A DNA stretch of 64,000 nucleotides from Trochalopteron elliotii (GCA_024734555.1 JANPWX010000118.1:664117-728116), one strand, 5' to 3'; counted from the first letter of the stretch, positions 50,501-58,479 are shown. Numbers and translations: made by a program. The notes: generated by a model not told the origin, from the sequence alone.

Positions 50501-51742
50501 CAAAATCTCAGAATTTGATATAACAGAATATTCTTGTATCAGCTTCACATGCAACCAGACCAAGGCCCCTTTTTTCCCAACCACCATCCAGAAAACAGAT
50601 CTCTGAAGCGACAGAGGATTGTTCATAGAACACAGAATAGGTCAGGTGGGAAAGCACCTCTGGAGATTGTCTAATCCCTTCCAATCTGTATTATTCTATG
50701 ACTCTGAAAAGGGCCCAAGTAAGGATACCCAGTGTATTCACTGCTTCCTTGGTTCCTTTCTGCATTCCAATACACCATGAATTCACAGGTTGCTTTAAAC
50801 ACCATGTATCCTATATACTCTGACCAACCTTAATCACTGAATAATTGAAATAACTCTCATTAAATCTTTTGGCTGATTTTAAATTTCATTTTCAAAATGA
50901 CACAATGCAAGATTTATTTTGAAGTAGGCAGATTACTTGCCAAAAGTAAAGGAGGGCATGGAAATGTTAGAAATATTCAAGTCCGATATTTTAAAACATG
51001 AACAAATATTGTTGAAAATTACTGGGCACCTCATTTTAACTTGAAGCATTTAGCCTCAGTCTAATAATAGATATGCCTTTGTGCTCCTGGACACACTGAC
51101 CAAAGACTGACCCAAGCAAAATCTAGGCTCTAGCTGAACAACTCTCATGCAGACTCACAGCCATCAAACTCAGAAGGAGCTAAAGAGGAATTAATACACT
51201 TGCAGAAATTTCATCCACTTCTAAATAAACTATAAAACCATGTCAATTTTCCATGTACTTCACTGGCAAGAGGGATAAATAACATGCTATCACCAACCTC
51301 AAGGAATTTGTTTCCTTGTCAAGATTGAATATGGAATGCAATCCCTGGAGGCCACTTCAAAAGTATTTATATAGGTCGCTGCCCACATTAACACTGATGT
51401 TTCTCTATCTGCAACTTCAGATCAAGGCAATGAAAAGGAGCGAGTTGGGGATCCACCAGGAATCTTACTGATAATATATGACACTTTATAGCAAAACCTC
51501 TTGGCCAACTGGCAATATTAACCAAACATTCCTTTGCCCCCCAGGCTGGCCCAGCCTGGTTGTACCCTGTGATATTTTAATCTCCTCCTCCCATCCAATG
51601 AGACAAATGCCCCCTTGCAGGGCAGGCACACTTACTGGCACTCTGAAAGGAGAAGTGTTCGGCACATCCATGGAGTTGGTTTTCTCAGAGGTGCTGGTCC
51701 CCGAGATGCTCCGTCTGCGAGGAGATCTCTCTGCTGGGACCT
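8380..51742 (-). CDS. RASAL2: RASAL2, Ras GTPase-activating protein (spliced gene, 15 certain coding exons)
   Basis: RASAL2 speeds GTP hydrolysis on Ras-type GTPases and acts at membranes through its PH and C2 modules. Spliced in order, the minus-strand exons give a basic segment ([19 protein letters not shown]), a PH-domain C-terminal half, a C2 domain, a RasGAP domain with [10 protein letters not shown] (arginine finger) and [12 protein letters not shown], a serine-rich linker, a coiled coil and the tail [14 protein letters not shown]. Paralogues DAB2IP and SYNGAP1 share the C2 and GAP parts. The linker ([27 protein letters not shown]) and the tail match my memory of human RASAL2 rather than DAB2IP. 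All exon phases are consistent and the coding length is divisible by three with the candidate first exon at 58480-58504. The long isoform's N-terminus lies outside the window. Splice joins are inferred from sequence, not from transcripts. Confidence 0.96.
8533..12308 (-). other. RASAL2: RASAL2 last intron
   Basis: 3.8 kb intron with an AAT microsatellite near 9.0 kb. No exon, RNA gene or mobile element was recognised in the rest. Confidence 0.8.
8995..9042 (+). repeat. AATA/AAT microsatellite
   Basis: AATAAATACATAAATAAAGA grading into GATAATAATAATAAAAA, in the last intron. Confidence 0.9.
12309..12396 (-). CDS. RASAL2: RASAL2 exon: coiled coil continued ([16 protein letters not shown])
   Basis: 88-base exon between CTCATCAG|A and GCACAG|GTAGGT. 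It encodes [16 protein letters not shown] and [13 protein letters not shown], extending the coiled coil. Its length and phase join exactly to both neighbours. The sequence is almost invariant with human as I recall it. Confidence 0.96.
12397..12833 (-). other. RASAL2: RASAL2 intron
   Basis: 437 bases between the two coiled-coil exons. Nothing else seen. Confidence 0.85.
12834..13036 (-). CDS. RASAL2: RASAL2 exon: C-terminal coiled coil
   Basis: 203-base exon between CCCCCAG|TAC and AGCAG|GTGAGG. It encodes [55 protein letters not shown] and [12 protein letters not shown]. Heptad-spaced Leu/Ile/Met with charged flanks is typical of a dimerising coiled coil. Confidence 0.96.
13037..14132 (-). 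other. RASAL2: RASAL2 intron
   Basis: 1.1 kb with no recognisable feature beyond the splice sites. Confidence 0.85.
14133..14267 (-). CDS. RASAL2: RASAL2 exon: [20 protein letters not shown]
   Basis: 135-base, phase-0 exon (45 codons) between CCCCAG|GTGCAG and GAGAAG|GTAGAT. It encodes [39 protein letters not shown] and IKHAEK, a linker leading into the coiled coil. [15 protein letters not shown] is strongly conserved with human. [11 protein letters not shown] varies. Confidence 0.95.
14268..17635 (-). other. RASAL2: RASAL2 intron
   Basis: 3.4 kb. A plus-strand open frame of 185 codons (14817-15374) has no recognisable content. No mobile element identified. Confidence 0.8.
17636..18497 (-). 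CDS. RASAL2: RASAL2 large exon: serine-rich linker
   Basis: 862-base exon between CCACAG|T and CAGCAG|GTAAGG, the largest coding exon. It encodes about 287 residues of mostly disordered linker: [92 protein letters not shown], then [20 protein letters not shown], a Ser/Arg/Asp-rich tract and [18 protein letters not shown]. This matches the DAB2IP-type C-terminal family region, and NPVYQLNNP fits RASAL2. The exon is GC-rich relative to its introns, which gives long open frames on the opposite strand that are not genes. Many Ser-Pro and Arg-x-x-Ser sites suggest phosphorylation control. Confidence 0.95.
18812..19083 (+). mobile_element. CR1 LINE 3' end, truncated
   Basis: GGGACAAAAGGAAATCGCCT, GGAAGTGGTGGAGTCACCAT, GGTTGGACTTGAT and TTTTCCAACCTTAATGATTC match the avian CR1 3' end, closing with a degenerate ATTCTATG tail. 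It is 5'-truncated, as usual, and lies in the intron between exons 18497 and 19708. Confidence 0.85.
19598..19660 (-). mobile_element. CR1 LINE fragment (antisense to plus)
   Basis: ATGGTTTGGGCTGGAAGGAG and GATCATCTCGCTCCAACTC are the reverse complement of the CR1 3' end. It is a fragment of about 60 bases ending some 50 bases from the exon 19708 donor. Confidence 0.75.
19708..19886 (-). CDS. RASAL2: RASAL2 exon: [20 protein letters not shown] segment
   Basis: 179-base exon from CTACAG|GCAACC to GATGG|GTATGT. It encodes [36 protein letters not shown] and [19 protein letters not shown], the linker just after the GAP domain. An upstream acceptor adds 21 bases (19887-19907). A truncated CR1 copy sits about 50 bases beyond the donor on the intron side. 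Confidence 0.95.
19887..19907 (-). CDS. RASAL2: Alternative 21-base 5' extension of the RASAL2 exon (GENSFLQ)
   Basis: Immediately upstream of the CTACAG acceptor the minus strand reads in frame as GENSFLQ and is preceded by CCAATTAG, so two acceptors lie 21 bases apart. From memory, human RASAL2 has [18 protein letters not shown] at this place, so the extension appears to be a real, conserved alternative or tandem 3' splice site. The pyrimidine tract before the distal acceptor is poor, so use may be regulated or limited. The proximal acceptor is formed from codons of the extension itself. Confidence 0.8.
19908..22223 (-). other. RASAL2: RASAL2 intron
   Basis: 2.3 kb. The 19.92-20.11 kb part next to the exon has several CpGs and a long A/C run (sense strand) in place of a normal pyrimidine tract. 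The remainder is AT-rich with nothing recognised. Confidence 0.8.
22224..22425 (-). CDS. RASAL2: RASAL2 exon: RasGAP C-terminal helices
   Basis: 202-base exon between TCTGCAG|G and GATAAG|GTAAAG. It encodes [37 protein letters not shown] and [20 protein letters not shown], ending SQLDK. This closes the RasGAP fold. Its acceptor lies only about 60 bases from a perfect 18-base-arm palindrome in the upstream intron (22487-22524). Confidence 0.97.
22426..23078 (-). other. RASAL2: RASAL2 intron with palindrome
   Basis: 653 bases between two RasGAP exons. It contains the palindrome at 22487-22524. Confidence 0.85.
22487..22524. repeat. Perfect inverted repeat, 18-base arms, 2-base centre
   Basis: AAGTGCTTACAGACAATT is followed by GT and then its exact reverse complement. 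It lies in the RASAL2 intron about 60 bases upstream of the acceptor at 22426, so it can fold in pre-mRNA close to the branch-point region. Confidence 0.95.
23079..23315 (-). CDS. RASAL2: RASAL2 exon: RasGAP FLR motif ([12 protein letters not shown])
   Basis: 237-base exon between TTTCCAG|C and GCCAA|GTAGGT. It encodes [36 protein letters not shown] and [20 protein letters not shown], ending [10 protein letters not shown]. The FLR..CPAI block is the RasGAP signature; its Arg codon is 23204-23206 (residue about 484) and normally stabilises the arginine-finger loop. The acceptor is preceded by a strong T-run. An in-frame TAG directly follows if the donor is not used. Confidence 0.97.
23432..23472 (+). 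repeat. Polypyrimidine tract (T then CT)
   Basis: T-run passing into TCTCTCTCTTTCTCTCTAG on the plus strand, antisense to RASAL2. It looks like an acceptor, but no plus-strand exon follows. Confidence 0.7.
24190..24575 (+). mobile_element. LTR-like block (possible solo LTR)
   Basis: It has a promoter-like stretch (ACTCATAAAAATGTAAGA) and, 80 bases on, CTTTCAATAAACACCTACTT followed by a TCTCTAGCTCTGTCC tail, an arrangement typical of avian retroviral LTRs. I could not define TG...CA ends or target-site duplications. No internal retroviral coding sequence was found next to it. Confidence 0.45.
24628..24772 (-). CDS. RASAL2: RASAL2 exon: RasGAP middle part ([14 protein letters not shown])
   Basis: 145-base exon between TTTTCCAG|GG and TACTG|GTAAGG. 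It encodes [39 protein letters not shown] and [16 protein letters not shown] is a helix of the GAP core conserved in DAB2IP and SYNGAP1. Both splice phases agree with the neighbouring exons. Confidence 0.97.
24773..27445 (-). other. RASAL2: RASAL2 intron
   Basis: 2.7 kb of AT-rich intron. Nothing else recognised. Confidence 0.8.
27446..27590 (-). CDS. RASAL2: RASAL2 exon: RasGAP arginine finger
   Basis: 145-base exon between CCTCAG|GAC and CTGG|GTAAG. It encodes [33 protein letters not shown] and [13 protein letters not shown]. The Arg of [10 protein letters not shown] (codon AGG, 27522-27524; residue about 373 of the short form) aligns with the catalytic arginine finger of p120 RasGAP-type proteins, so the domain should be catalytically competent. 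The exon ends one base into the Gly codon of ALGEF. Confidence 0.97.
27591..29360 (-). other. RASAL2: RASAL2 intron between C2 and RasGAP exons
   Basis: 1.8 kb, with the TATA/MARE/YY1-like cluster at 29.03-29.10 kb and a short GATA/TATA-rich stretch near 27.79 kb. Confidence 0.8.
29035..29102 (-). promoter_or_regulatory. Intronic cluster: TATA/MEF2-like, MARE-like and YY1-like motifs
   Basis: On the minus strand TATAAATA (29095-29102, also a MEF2-type CTATAAATAA) is followed by a CpG-rich patch. That patch holds the palindrome CGCTGACTCAGCG (29051-29063, the core of a MAF/NF-E2/AP-1 element) and a YY1-type GCCGCCAT (about 29035-29042). It lies in the intron between the C2 exon and the arginine-finger exon. 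It could be an enhancer or an internal promoter. Confidence 0.3.
29361..29915 (-). CDS. RASAL2: RASAL2 exon: C2 domain and start of the RasGAP region
   Basis: 555-base, phase-0 exon (185 codons) between CTGCACAG|GAC and AAG|GTGAGC. It starts [20 protein letters not shown] and carries the whole C2 domain ([61 protein letters not shown]), then [20 protein letters not shown] and the first GAP helices ending [13 protein letters not shown]. The Lys run in [12 protein letters not shown] is a family feature. Likely roles are membrane binding (C2) and support of the catalytic GAP module. Confidence 0.97.
29916..30689 (-). other. RASAL2: RASAL2 intron
   Basis: 774 bases. No second copy of the PH-end exon and no other feature. 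Confidence 0.85.
30690..30788 (-). CDS. RASAL2: RASAL2 exon: C-terminal helix of the PH domain
   Basis: 99-base, phase-0 exon (33 codons) between CATTCCAG|GTAACC and AAG|GTAATA. It encodes [27 protein letters not shown] and LSQPMK, the last strand and C-terminal helix of the PH domain. It is the most diverged exon of the conserved core: as I recall them, human RASAL2 and DAB2IP have RDKWMENLRR..VQPNK, while here Lys is Trp and Asn is Met. No second copy of this exon was seen in either flanking intron. Confidence 0.9.
30789..32336 (-). other. RASAL2: RASAL2 intron
   Basis: 1.5 kb. Searched for an alternative PH exon on the minus strand; none found. Confidence 0.8.
32337..32490 (-). CDS. RASAL2: RASAL2 exon: PH-domain middle part ([14 protein letters not shown])
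   Basis: 154-base exon between CTACAG|A and GAG|GTACGG. It encodes [17 protein letters not shown], then [17 protein letters not shown] and [28 protein letters not shown] and [15 protein letters not shown] are family signatures; DFCFE begins a beta strand of the PH fold that continues in the next exon. The acceptor has a fair pyrimidine tract. Confidence 0.95.
32491..41154 (-). other. RASAL2: RASAL2 intron, 8.7 kb
   Basis: Contains poly(T) runs at about 37278-37296 and 38043-38063. No other recognisable feature on either strand. Confidence 0.75.
38043..38063 (+). repeat. Poly(T) run
   Basis: About 20 consecutive T in a RASAL2 intron. On the sense strand it is an A-run, with no retrogene body beside it. 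A similar run lies at about 37278-37296. Confidence 0.85.
41155..41264 (-). CDS. RASAL2: RASAL2 exon: [19 protein letters not shown] basic segment
   Basis: 110-base exon between TTTTAG|GGC and AG|GTGAGG. It encodes [15 protein letters not shown] followed by [21 protein letters not shown] plus two bases of an Arg codon. The motif [19 protein letters not shown] is shared across the SynGAP family and is rich in Lys and Arg, consistent with a phospholipid-facing segment inside the interrupted PH domain. The end differs from human as I remember it (SLRSTDDRSRG there, [11 protein letters not shown] here). Confidence 0.95.
42178..42372 (+). repeat. A-rich low-complexity tract with C runs
   Basis: Nearly 200 bases of A with interspersed CA, CAA and CCCC. 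It may be a degraded A-tail or simple sequence. No host element could be assigned. Confidence 0.85.
45690..45775 (+). mobile_element. Ancient CR1-like 3' end
   Basis: CATGCTTCAGGACACAAGCT and GATCAGGAAAGATATTTTTC with CCCCTGATGGGACA resemble old reptile/bird CR1 3' tails. The copy is degenerate. Confidence 0.55.
46490..46990 (+). mobile_element. Ancient CR1 remnant (3' end of ORF2 region)
   Basis: GTGTCCAATGGGATG, TTAACATCCTTGTTAATCAT with CTGGAAGAAAAG, and TAAATTAGGAGGTGAAG follow the order of the reverse-transcriptase 3' region of CR1. It is heavily decayed and has no open frame. Confidence 0.5.
48584..48832 (-). mobile_element. CR1 LINE 3' end
   Basis: GAATGGTTTGGCTTGGGAGA, CTTAAAGATCATCTCATGCC, CTGCCATGGGCAGGGACACC and CTTGAACACTGCCAGGGATG are classic avian CR1 3' sequence, inserted in reverse. 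It lies in the intron between exons 41264 and 51636. Confidence 0.9.
50622..50706. mobile_element. Two CR1 3' ends head-to-head (inverted remnant)
   Basis: TCATAGAACACAGAATAGGT through CACCTCTGGAGATTGTCTAA is antisense CR1. It runs directly into CTTCCAATCTGTATTATTCT and ATGACTCTG, which is sense CR1 3' end. About 85 bases in all. Confidence 0.6.
51636..51742 (-). CDS. RASAL2: RASAL2 exon: [14 protein letters not shown] segment
   Basis: This 107-base exon starts in phase 1 (AG completing a Glu codon) and ends in phase 0 at CCA|GTAAG. It encodes [14 protein letters not shown]...TSPFRVP, a basic, serine-rich stretch with several Arg-x-x-Ser phosphorylation-type sites, in front of the PH region. 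The acceptor is CCTCAG|AG with a second AG two bases later, so a two-base ambiguity exists. The first AG keeps frame with the phase-1 exon at 58480. It is the first exon common to the predicted short isoform and, presumably, to the long isoform that starts beyond 64000. Confidence 0.9.
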
Positions 51743-52664
51743 CTGAGGAAGAGAAGAAGAAGGTGGTGAATGGGTGCCCGGGGGTGGGGAATAGTCAGGC
51801 TTTGAGCTCTGTAGGACAGAAGCCTCAGGAAAGTTTTGAGTGCATTACTAAACTGCTGAATTAACCCACTTATTTGCCTGTATCTTATCACTTACTAACC
51901 TACAATGGCATTTTCACTGGCAGATTCAAGGTTGTGAATCTGACTTGACTGTGGGAGATTAAAATAAAAAGTGTTGGTAAAGATCAATACCTGGACATAC
52001 TTAACATTTTGTAACTGTTTGAGAGACAGTATCCAGAGAATTTAAATCTATTTTTTTTTAAGATTTAATTTTTTTACGTAAGCAGTGCAGTAATTAACAG
52101 ACAGCTACAATCAAGACCCAGAGAAGCTCAGTTTTAGTCCCAGATGAATGTAATTCGGCAAAGGTCAAAGTTTGGTCATGTATGATCTCACTACTTGCTC
52201 AAAGCATGCATCCAGCAGAAGACTTACAAGTGCCTAGGTAACATGACATATATATCTCTGCAGATAAAAAAAAAAAAATAGGTCAACTTCTCCTCGTTCT
52301 GGCAGTATGACCTTACTAAGATACGACTTTGGCATCTTAAATCCATGCAGCCTGATCTGATGAGCACGAATATGCATAAAAGCTGCACTGATGTCTTTGA
52401 CTAGTACAAATCCTGGAATAATAGCATAATAAAGTACACACAGCATTAAAAATCTCTCCACAAACACACATATATGCATTTTTATATAGAGCTCGATATG
52501 CATATTTATGCATACAGATACCTTTATCACAAGTGCTGCCCATCTCCAGCTCAATTGCCAGACTTTAAGGAATCCAGCTTCACAAAACACCCCCCGAAAC
52601 GGGGAGGGAAAAAATCACTTCCTAGCAGAAAGTCCATTGTTATCTTCTGAACCTTAAAGAAAAG

Positions 52665-53571
52665 GAGCACGCCGTGTCTCCGGGCAGTGACATTTTGACT
52701 CCTGCCGTTCTCCTCTCAAGAGGCAGATACAGCTGAAACTTCCATCGCTGGCCGCCCGGCCCTGGGGATCCGTGACTTCCACGGGAGGGAACGCCGGGTG
52801 TCTCCGTCCGCCCTCCCTCGGCGGGGCTGGCGGGGAGCGAGCGAAGCAGCAGCACAGGACTGCAGCTCCTCAATCAATCGCTCCGGCTGCACATCCTCAT
52901 TAGTTACTTTCAGGCTATTAACAGACGCCCAACTGCCGGCTTCCCTCCGCTACCGAAAAATTCTCCCTGTGCATCCTGATTCACAGCGGCAAAAGACGAG
53001 GTTTGTGGGGAGAGACAGCCAGCTGGAGCCACGAGAGCGGCGTTTTCCTCCAAAGAGCCGAAGGAAAAAAAAGGGAGAGGAGCCTTCTTCAGGGATAACA
53101 TTACTTGTGATGTCTTTGCATACCGGATTTTGATTTCGGCAGAGTTATAATACGTCTCTCCCATGGATGCTCGGAGACTGACAAAATGGAGCATAGAGGA
53201 GGAGAGGCAAAGGAATCCGGACCCTGCAGTATTAGTGTCTCACTCGACAGATATTTATCTTTTTAAGAAAAGCAAACTGCAGACACTGAGCCCCTCAGTG
53301 TGCTCGGGGAAAGGACTGCTAAGAGGGAGAGCAGCCTGGTGAAGTGGGCAGAGTCCACCACACGGTGTGGTGTGTTCCAGTGAGGACTGGGCAGGGCACA
53401 GGCAGCTGTGAGGGCGATGCCCGAGCCCTGCCCGCACCGACCGAGCGCATCCCGGCCCGCCAGAACCGGCGGGACCCGCGGCCGAGAGATGGCCCTGGGG
53501 GCACAGCACTCCTCCTCTGGAGCAGCACCGGCCACGCTCTGCTGCAGCATCACCTGTTCCAGAGCTGGAGG
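52665..53571. promoter_or_regulatory. CpG-rich patch in the first intron; candidate internal promoter or antisense start
   Basis: CpGs are common here (densest about 52665-52830 and 53400-53500), unlike the flanking introns. On the plus strand the patch ends in GGAGG|GTAAGTCC, a strong splice donor at 53572. No RASAL2-compatible minus-strand exon with a phase-1 donor was found inside it, so an antisense noncoding first exon, or an enhancer, is as likely as an alternative RASAL2 promoter. Confidence 0.4.
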
Positions 53572-54827
53572 GTAAGTCCCCATCAGGGCACCTTTAGAGA
53601 ACAAAGCACTTGGAGCAGGGCCAGTGCCAGCCCAAGGTTTTTGAGTCAGTAATCCCACCAGCTCAGGAGCCTTTGCAGCGCTGCCAGTTTTACCTGACGG
53701 TGCACTTCAATAGCACCAGCTGCCTCCCTGGCCTAGATGAAGGGAAACTTTATTTTTCTGCAGCACCTGTAAGTACTGCTCTGCCCAGAGCTCTGTTAGG
53801 TAGGATATAAAGAATCGTCTCTGCCATTCCCTACCATTCCCATGTAACAAAGGCAAATGGGACTGATATATTATTCCACTGGAACAGGCACCTTTTATGT
53901 TACACTGACTAGTAAGGAGTAACGTAATAGGTTTGGCTTCCTCCCCTTCTCACGCGCAGGAAATCACATCAAAGCTGCTCCGGTAATTTAAAACAGTCTG
54001 TTAACTTTGCTGAGTCATAAACGGAAACACGAGCCCAAATTCCCCACTATTTTCCACAACACGTTCCACAGGAGGGGCAGTTTGGGAAAGAGCTTAACTT
54101 TACAATGAATGGAGTTGAAAAGCCACCACAAGGAATGTGCCTGGCTCCCCTTGCCTTCCCTCTCCTCCCTAATATCAGCAATCCAACTTTTCTGCAAATA
54201 AAGTGTTGACATTTCATTGGTGAAACGAGTTTCTTCTTTTCTGACACCATCACAGAAGTGCACCAAATGTGGAAGGGAAAATAAAATATTCACTAGGTGC
54301 CTGCAGTGAACTAAAAATAAAAACTACCCTTCCCTCTCTTCTCCTTCTAAAAAACAAGAGCAAATAGACACACTTAGTCCCTAGGAAAAGGAAGACCCAG
54401 ATACAGCAAAATTGTCGGGATACGTTAACTGGAAATCAAAAGCTGAAGCAACTTGCTGTGACGCCTGTAGAACAGTATTTTTGCTGAGTCTCGTGAAAGA
54501 AATCTATACTGTCACCACCAGGCAAAAAATTAGACAGTTCCCTCCCCTGCTCCACTAGTAATGCTTGAGGCTACTCTTGCATAATCTTCACCTGCTGCAA
54601 AAATCAATGCACCTCTCCTCAGCTTAGTATTAAATTACAACTGCTTTCTGCATTGCTCACTCTCAGGGACCAAGGCTACAGATAGATCACATTGCTTATC
54701 CATCAAAACAATCTGAAACCCTTTTCAGCCCTTCTGTTTCTGGGAAAAAAAGAAAAAAAAAAGGCAAAAGGGAAGAAAGCCCCCCTGATAGATCCTCCCC
54801 GTTTCAACCTTTGACAAAAAACTGCAG

Positions 54828-54896
54828 AATCTTACAAGGATTTGGGACTGAATGGGCCTTAAAGATCATCCAGGCAGGGACACTTTCCACTATACC
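54828..54896 (-). mobile_element. CR1 LINE fragment
   Basis: GGGCCTTAAAGATCATCCAG and GCAGGGACACTTTCCACTAT match antisense CR1 with an internal deletion. Confidence 0.7.
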
Positions 54897-54935
54897 ATCA
54901 AACAAATGAGTTGTAAACATCCCAATGGGTCACTT

Positions 54936-54960
54936 TTATCACCAGACATTTTGGTGATAA
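54936..54960. repeat. Short inverted repeat (9-base arms)
   Basis: TTATCACCA and TGGTGATAA flank a 7-base loop in an intron. Arms this short are common by chance. Confidence 0.6.
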
Positions 54961-57900
54961 GCAGTAATATTTATGTAAATAAGTATTTATCCAAATAAGC
55001 ATTTACACACTTCATAGCAGCAGTCAGTTCCAAATTAGCTGAGCCAATTAATTACTCTGCAGTGGCAGATGCCTCTGAGGAGGGAACTGCCCAAGGATAC
55101 AATGCAGGTCAGTCTCTTCAACCATCCTGTTGAGCCACTCTCTGCCCTCAGCAACACCAGAGCTTGTTCTGTAGGCCAGGAGGAAGGTTTGTGTAAGCCA
55201 GGTGCCACTTGCTATATGGAGTAGTGGTGAGGGCTGCTCTCCTTTGAAGGGAACCCTCACTGCCACAAGTGGTGTAGCCTCAGTGGCCTCTGGTCACCAC
55301 AGGGCTCTGGGGGTTGACCTAAATTTCCTATTGCTGGCTGCTGTGGCCACTTGAAAGGCTTGCTGTGGTGGAAATTTGTATTTTTACTGTGAAGAGCTTT
55401 TTCTCCAGGTGGAGAAGCAGATACTAAACAAACCTCCCAGCTTTGTGGGACAGCTACACCAAGCAGGAATTATTTACAGATATAGAAGAACAAGAAGAGG
55501 AAGAAGTGTCTCAATAGCATTTTTCAGATGGGTATTACTTAGTGAAATAGGAAGCCTCATATCAAAATAAATAAAAATGTTAATGTTTCATCTTTCAATA
55601 GGCATTCTCTCTCATTATGCTCACTTGGGGAGAATTCAGACTTGGGTCCAATTCACAGATCGTCATAAAAACTTAATGAAATGTCTGTACAAGAAACCCA
55701 AGGTAAAAGCAAACTCAAACCCCCCTAATCTGTTTCAAGTCCCAAAGTCCAAGTTTGTGTTCTGACTAAAATACATTATGCAAATCCTGCAAGGTATAAC
55801 TTAAAGGAAAAAAATTGAAATTTGCAGAGACAGATTTTCCACATTTATGAAAGCAGCTAGACGGGGAAAAAAATCACAAGAAGATACATCACAGTGAATG
55901 CAACCAAGTTTCATGACACTGAAGTGCACAAAAGCTGCCAAGCCTGGAAAGGGAAATACAAAGGGAACCCTGCAAAGCTCACTGGCTGTAGAACTGCAGC
56001 ATCAAACAACTGCTAGATACCAACTATGATCAAAAAACTCTCCCAGTCCATTAGCAGGGGTTTGAAAAGAAGATACTGTGCTTTACTAGGGATTGAGTCG
56101 ATCAGGTAAGTCTTGGAAGATGATCCAGGTAACTATAAAAGATTTTTAATTTACAGACAGGCAATTCGGTTGGTGTTAGACATTTGCATTGTGCTGGCAC
56201 ATATAAAAGGTGTAATAGAATTAGTGCTCAGTATAAAAGGTGCATAGAAAGCAACCTGAATGACACACTAAGTCACTTAAAAGGTTCTTAAGTCATTGAT
56301 TCCTAAACAACTTTACAGTCTGAAAGACAAGACCTAACATGCAAAGCAGAAGAATACTAGGAGAGGCTGGAAGAAAGGGCACAGATAATCATAGGAGAGA
56401 ATAATTTTGGGGTTTCAAGTATAAAGTCCCACAATTTATTTTCCCTGAAAGTTTGGAGGAAACATGGCATTGGGTGAGTACAACATCAGCTGTTCTTAAA
56501 CTGATGCATTTGCTTTGAAGCAGAAGAACAAATCCCCCAGCTCTGCCAACCAAGTCAGAAATGAAGCAGATGCATGACCCTAAACTGCTCAACATATCTT
56601 CTGCCTGGTGTATGTGGCTGTACAAAATTTGGGATAGTTGCTCCTTTTTGACCTCCTCATGCAGGAGCTTCTAAAACCTCCCTTAATGGTTGACTCCACA
56701 CACAGCCAAACAAATTGCCTGGACAACGGTGCCAACACAAAAGCAGAGACAAGGAGCTGCTGCCCATGACCTGGAGATGCTGGTGTCCTCATTAGTTCCT
56801 AATGATCTTGGACTGCCCCTGCTAATTCAAATTACCTTGTGTTTGCTGCAGAGATTGCACACAGACAATTAACGCCCATCAGCTGACGCATGGTAACTTG
56901 TTCCTGCAGCCTAATTTGTTTAGAGGCTTATGACTTAAACACACATTAGTGTGATATCAATATTTATTGTCTTTGCTATTAAACAACAGCCTTGAGCCAC
57001 AGTTTTCCAAACCAATCTTTTTACTGTCTGTAAAAGGGCTGTGAATGGAGGCATTCTCTAAAAAGCAGTCCTTTGGGATAGCCTCACTGGCTCTTGAACG
57101 CACCAAAGCTCAACAGCTCCTGCCTGTTCCTCTCCACGGCCCAGAAAGCTGCTCTGAGCCTCAGCACTTCTTGCTCACTGTGGCAGGATTTTGTCCCTGA
57201 GCAGTAAGAATTATTGTTATGGTCACAGGAAAAGACCCAATGTACTGCAGACATCCGAGAGGTGCCAGTGAACCCTACACGTGGTCCCAGAGTTAAGACA
57301 CCACTTGGGAATTTTTATTCTAAATGCATCTGCACATTTCCCTTAAGAAGAAAGACTTTGAGCAGTCTCCCCTGATTTATCTTGCTGCCATCACAGAGTT
57401 CAGAAGTCAGGCAAGCTGACAGAAATGAGAGGAAGTGGACTGAATGCAGCGATCAACTTGTCAAATGGCACAGAGAAGAAAACCAGAGCAGCAAGTAACA
57501 TTGTTTACTCCAGTTTAGTTCATTGGCTGCAGGGCACATGCCCATTTCCAAGGTAACCTTTGCCCAGGGGGTTTGTAACTATTTCAAACAGGCTATAACC
57601 AAGTTTAATTAAAATTGCACGCCACTTAGAAGCTTTTAAAAAGAAATAAGGCCAGGTAACTGAAAGACAGAAGAAATTAAGCACCAAAGTCGTAAAGGCT
57701 TCCCAGTAAAGTGTTAAAACCCCAAAAATACAGTTTGTACCCTACCGTACCAAGGAATGAGAGAAGGCTTTTCTCATCTTCTGTGCTGCTATCCAGCCAT
57801 TCGGCCACATGCCCAGGAGAAAGAAGACTTATTCTCCAGCCAGAAAACTTCTCCATACAGAACACAGTCAGTGAACGAAGCAGGGTGGGAAGGATGGGGA

Positions 57901-58479
57901 GGAGCTGATGGTCTTGGGATTCCAGTACTCCAGTTATTGTCTACACTGACAAACATGAAAGCGTGATCCTCTGCCCTCGTCTCTCAACCCTACACCTGAC
58001 ACTGCAGGCATGGGTGGGAGCAGTAACTGGGATTTGTATTTGTCCCTTTGTGTCAGGTTTCAGTCCAAGCAGGAACAGAAAGAAGGCAAAAAAAGGGAAG
58101 CAGGGGAAACTGAGGTCTCAAAATCCAGAAGAGGCAGCAGGTTGTGATAGAATCAACTTAAGTAAAAAGTAGAAATACATCAGTGCTGAAGGAGCTCAAA
58201 TAAGTCAGCACAATAGCTCATCAGCTAAGTGCAATGTAGCCCTACCATTCCTCACAGTGTGGGCTTTGTTTGAAGGCTCAGGTATTGTGCTTTACGCTAG
58301 AAGAAAAAACAGCAAGCTCAGAGGCAATTTAAATCCCCTCCCCACTACTGACGAGCCTGCATTCCCCTGTTTACAAGCCCCTTCCTGCTCCAGCTATTAT
58401 CCCAGCATCCCAGCCTTCCTTGCAATGAATTTGTTCATGCAATGGCAGGTTGATCAATCTGTGAATAGGAAGCTCCCAC

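Larger units (their letters stand above)
41265..51635 (-). other. RASAL2: RASAL2 intron, 10.4 kb, with CR1 remnants
   Basis: Holds the A-rich tract at 42.2 kb, ancient CR1 remnants at 45.7 and 46.5-47.0 kb, a younger CR1 at 48.6-48.8 kb and the inverted CR1 remnant at 50.6 kb. No exon found. Confidence 0.75.
51743..58479 (-). other. RASAL2: RASAL2 5' intron (for the candidate short isoform)
   Basis: 6.7 kb. Holds the CpG-rich patch at 52.67-53.57 kb, a CR1 fragment at 54.83 kb and a small inverted repeat. No coding exon matching the N-terminal PH half was found. Confidence 0.65.

Noticed and set aside
52640..52873. Minus-strand frame in the CpG patch as an alternative RASAL2 N-terminus
   Set aside because: It has no upstream ATG start, and its best donor (AG|GTTCAG) is in phase 2, which breaks frame with the exon at 51742.
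53344..53652. 102-codon plus-strand frame through the CpG patch
   Set aside because: Runs past the strong donor at 53572 and resembles no known protein; a noncoding RNA is the better guess.
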